Shown: piece by piece, positions 32,591-32,735 of the stretch
How positions within the stretch are numbered: position 1 is the first letter of the stretch
Layout of the letters: every line of letters begins with the position of its first letter
From: Candidatus Rokuibacteriota bacterium
GTDB taxonomy: Bacteria > Methylomirabilota > Methylomirabilia > Rokubacteriales > CSP1-6
DNA length: 32,735 nucleotides
NCBI GenBank assembly: GCA_003220345.1
Contig: QHSC01000132.1
Coordinates: 1-32,735, forward strand
Direction of reading: 5' to 3'
Made by a program: the position numbers and the translations under genes
Notes under the pieces: generated by a model
The model's input: the letters and a program-made list of their open reading frames with translations, nothing else
What the model was told of the DNA's origin: nothing
The model's database searches: none

Positions 32591-32735
32591 CTACTTTCCG
32601 CCGACCGCGACCTTGCTGCCCGCCCCGCTCACGGACACGAGCGCGCTGGTCGGGCTCACGTACTTGATGGCCCCGAGGCTCGGGTTCTTCACGGCGCCGT
32701 CGGCGATGGAGACGTTGGCGACGGTGGCTCCGTTC
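32591..32735 (-). CDS. C-terminal end of an unknown protein
   Basis: Forty-seven codons enter from the window edge and end at a TAG (32593-32591). The visible tail is rich in Val, Ala, Ser and Gly (GAIKYVSPTSALVSVSGAG...) and would form beta strands, as in surface or repeat proteins. Codons are G/C-ending. Too little is seen to name a family. Confidence 0.6.
   Translation of the reverse strand, partial: NGATVANVSIADGAVKNPSLGAIKYVSPTSALVSVSGAGSKVAVGGK

Overview
The window is GC-rich chromosomal DNA from a bacterium. Nearly all genes are tightly packed and many share 4-base stop/start overlaps (ATGA or GTGA). Housekeeping gene order (tRNA-Val, thrS, infC, rpmI, rplT, pheS, pheT, small coiled-coil gene, zapA, 6S RNA, rny, ymdB, folD, xseA, xseB, ispA, eno, ftsB) resembles Deltaproteobacteria and the Methylomirabilota/Rokubacteria group. 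A short peptide resembling the Os_1348/NHLP clan would fit the latter. This placement is inference from gene content; no 16S rRNA is present.

Positions 1-16354 (almost all minus strand) form a long translation, RNA-turnover and cell-division cluster. It appears to start from a promoter in front of tRNA-Val, with further promoters for 6S RNA and rny. infC appears to start with the rare codon AUA, the ThrS lacks its TGS domain, and a 6S RNA gene with its own promoter lies between zapA and rny. Two copies of a palindromic CCCTCTCCCC/GGGGAGAGGG repeat sit in intergenic gaps. A TonB-like gene follows upstream (16412-17434).

Positions 17594-20974 hold a VOC-fold gene and two tandem DAHP synthase genes (type I-beta, 338 aa each) that begin the shikimate pathway. 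In front of the pair lies what looks like a complete ribosome-mediated attenuator: a sigma70-type promoter, a leader peptide of about 28 codons containing Trp-Arg-Tyr-Phe-Tyr-Phe, alternative hairpins, and a strong intrinsic terminator ending about 30 bases before the first aroF. This is the most notable finding.

Positions 20270-28939 are an accessory, stress-flavoured stretch: a TVP38/DedA-like membrane protein, a FAD oxidoreductase behind a palindrome-covered promoter, a small Lys/Arg-rich protein, a membrane zinc-ribbon-like protein, Fe/Mn superoxide dismutase, an HtrA-like protease gene broken by internal deletion, an HPF-like ribosome-associated protein, a universal stress protein, secreted and lipoprotein genes, a cupin, DUF190 with the fluoride channel CrcB, and an amidase. 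Several of these genes have a -10 element only 7-8 bases before the start codon, suggesting leaderless mRNAs.

Positions 28967-32735 contain a 450-aa protein of unknown function, then a convergent three-gene set: a 73-aa NHLP-clan-like peptide, a stand-alone cyclic-nucleotide-binding domain protein, and a PqqD-like/M50 membrane protein whose zinc motif reads HQLVH instead of HExxH. This could be an uncharacterised peptide-modification or signalling module. The window ends inside another unknown gene.
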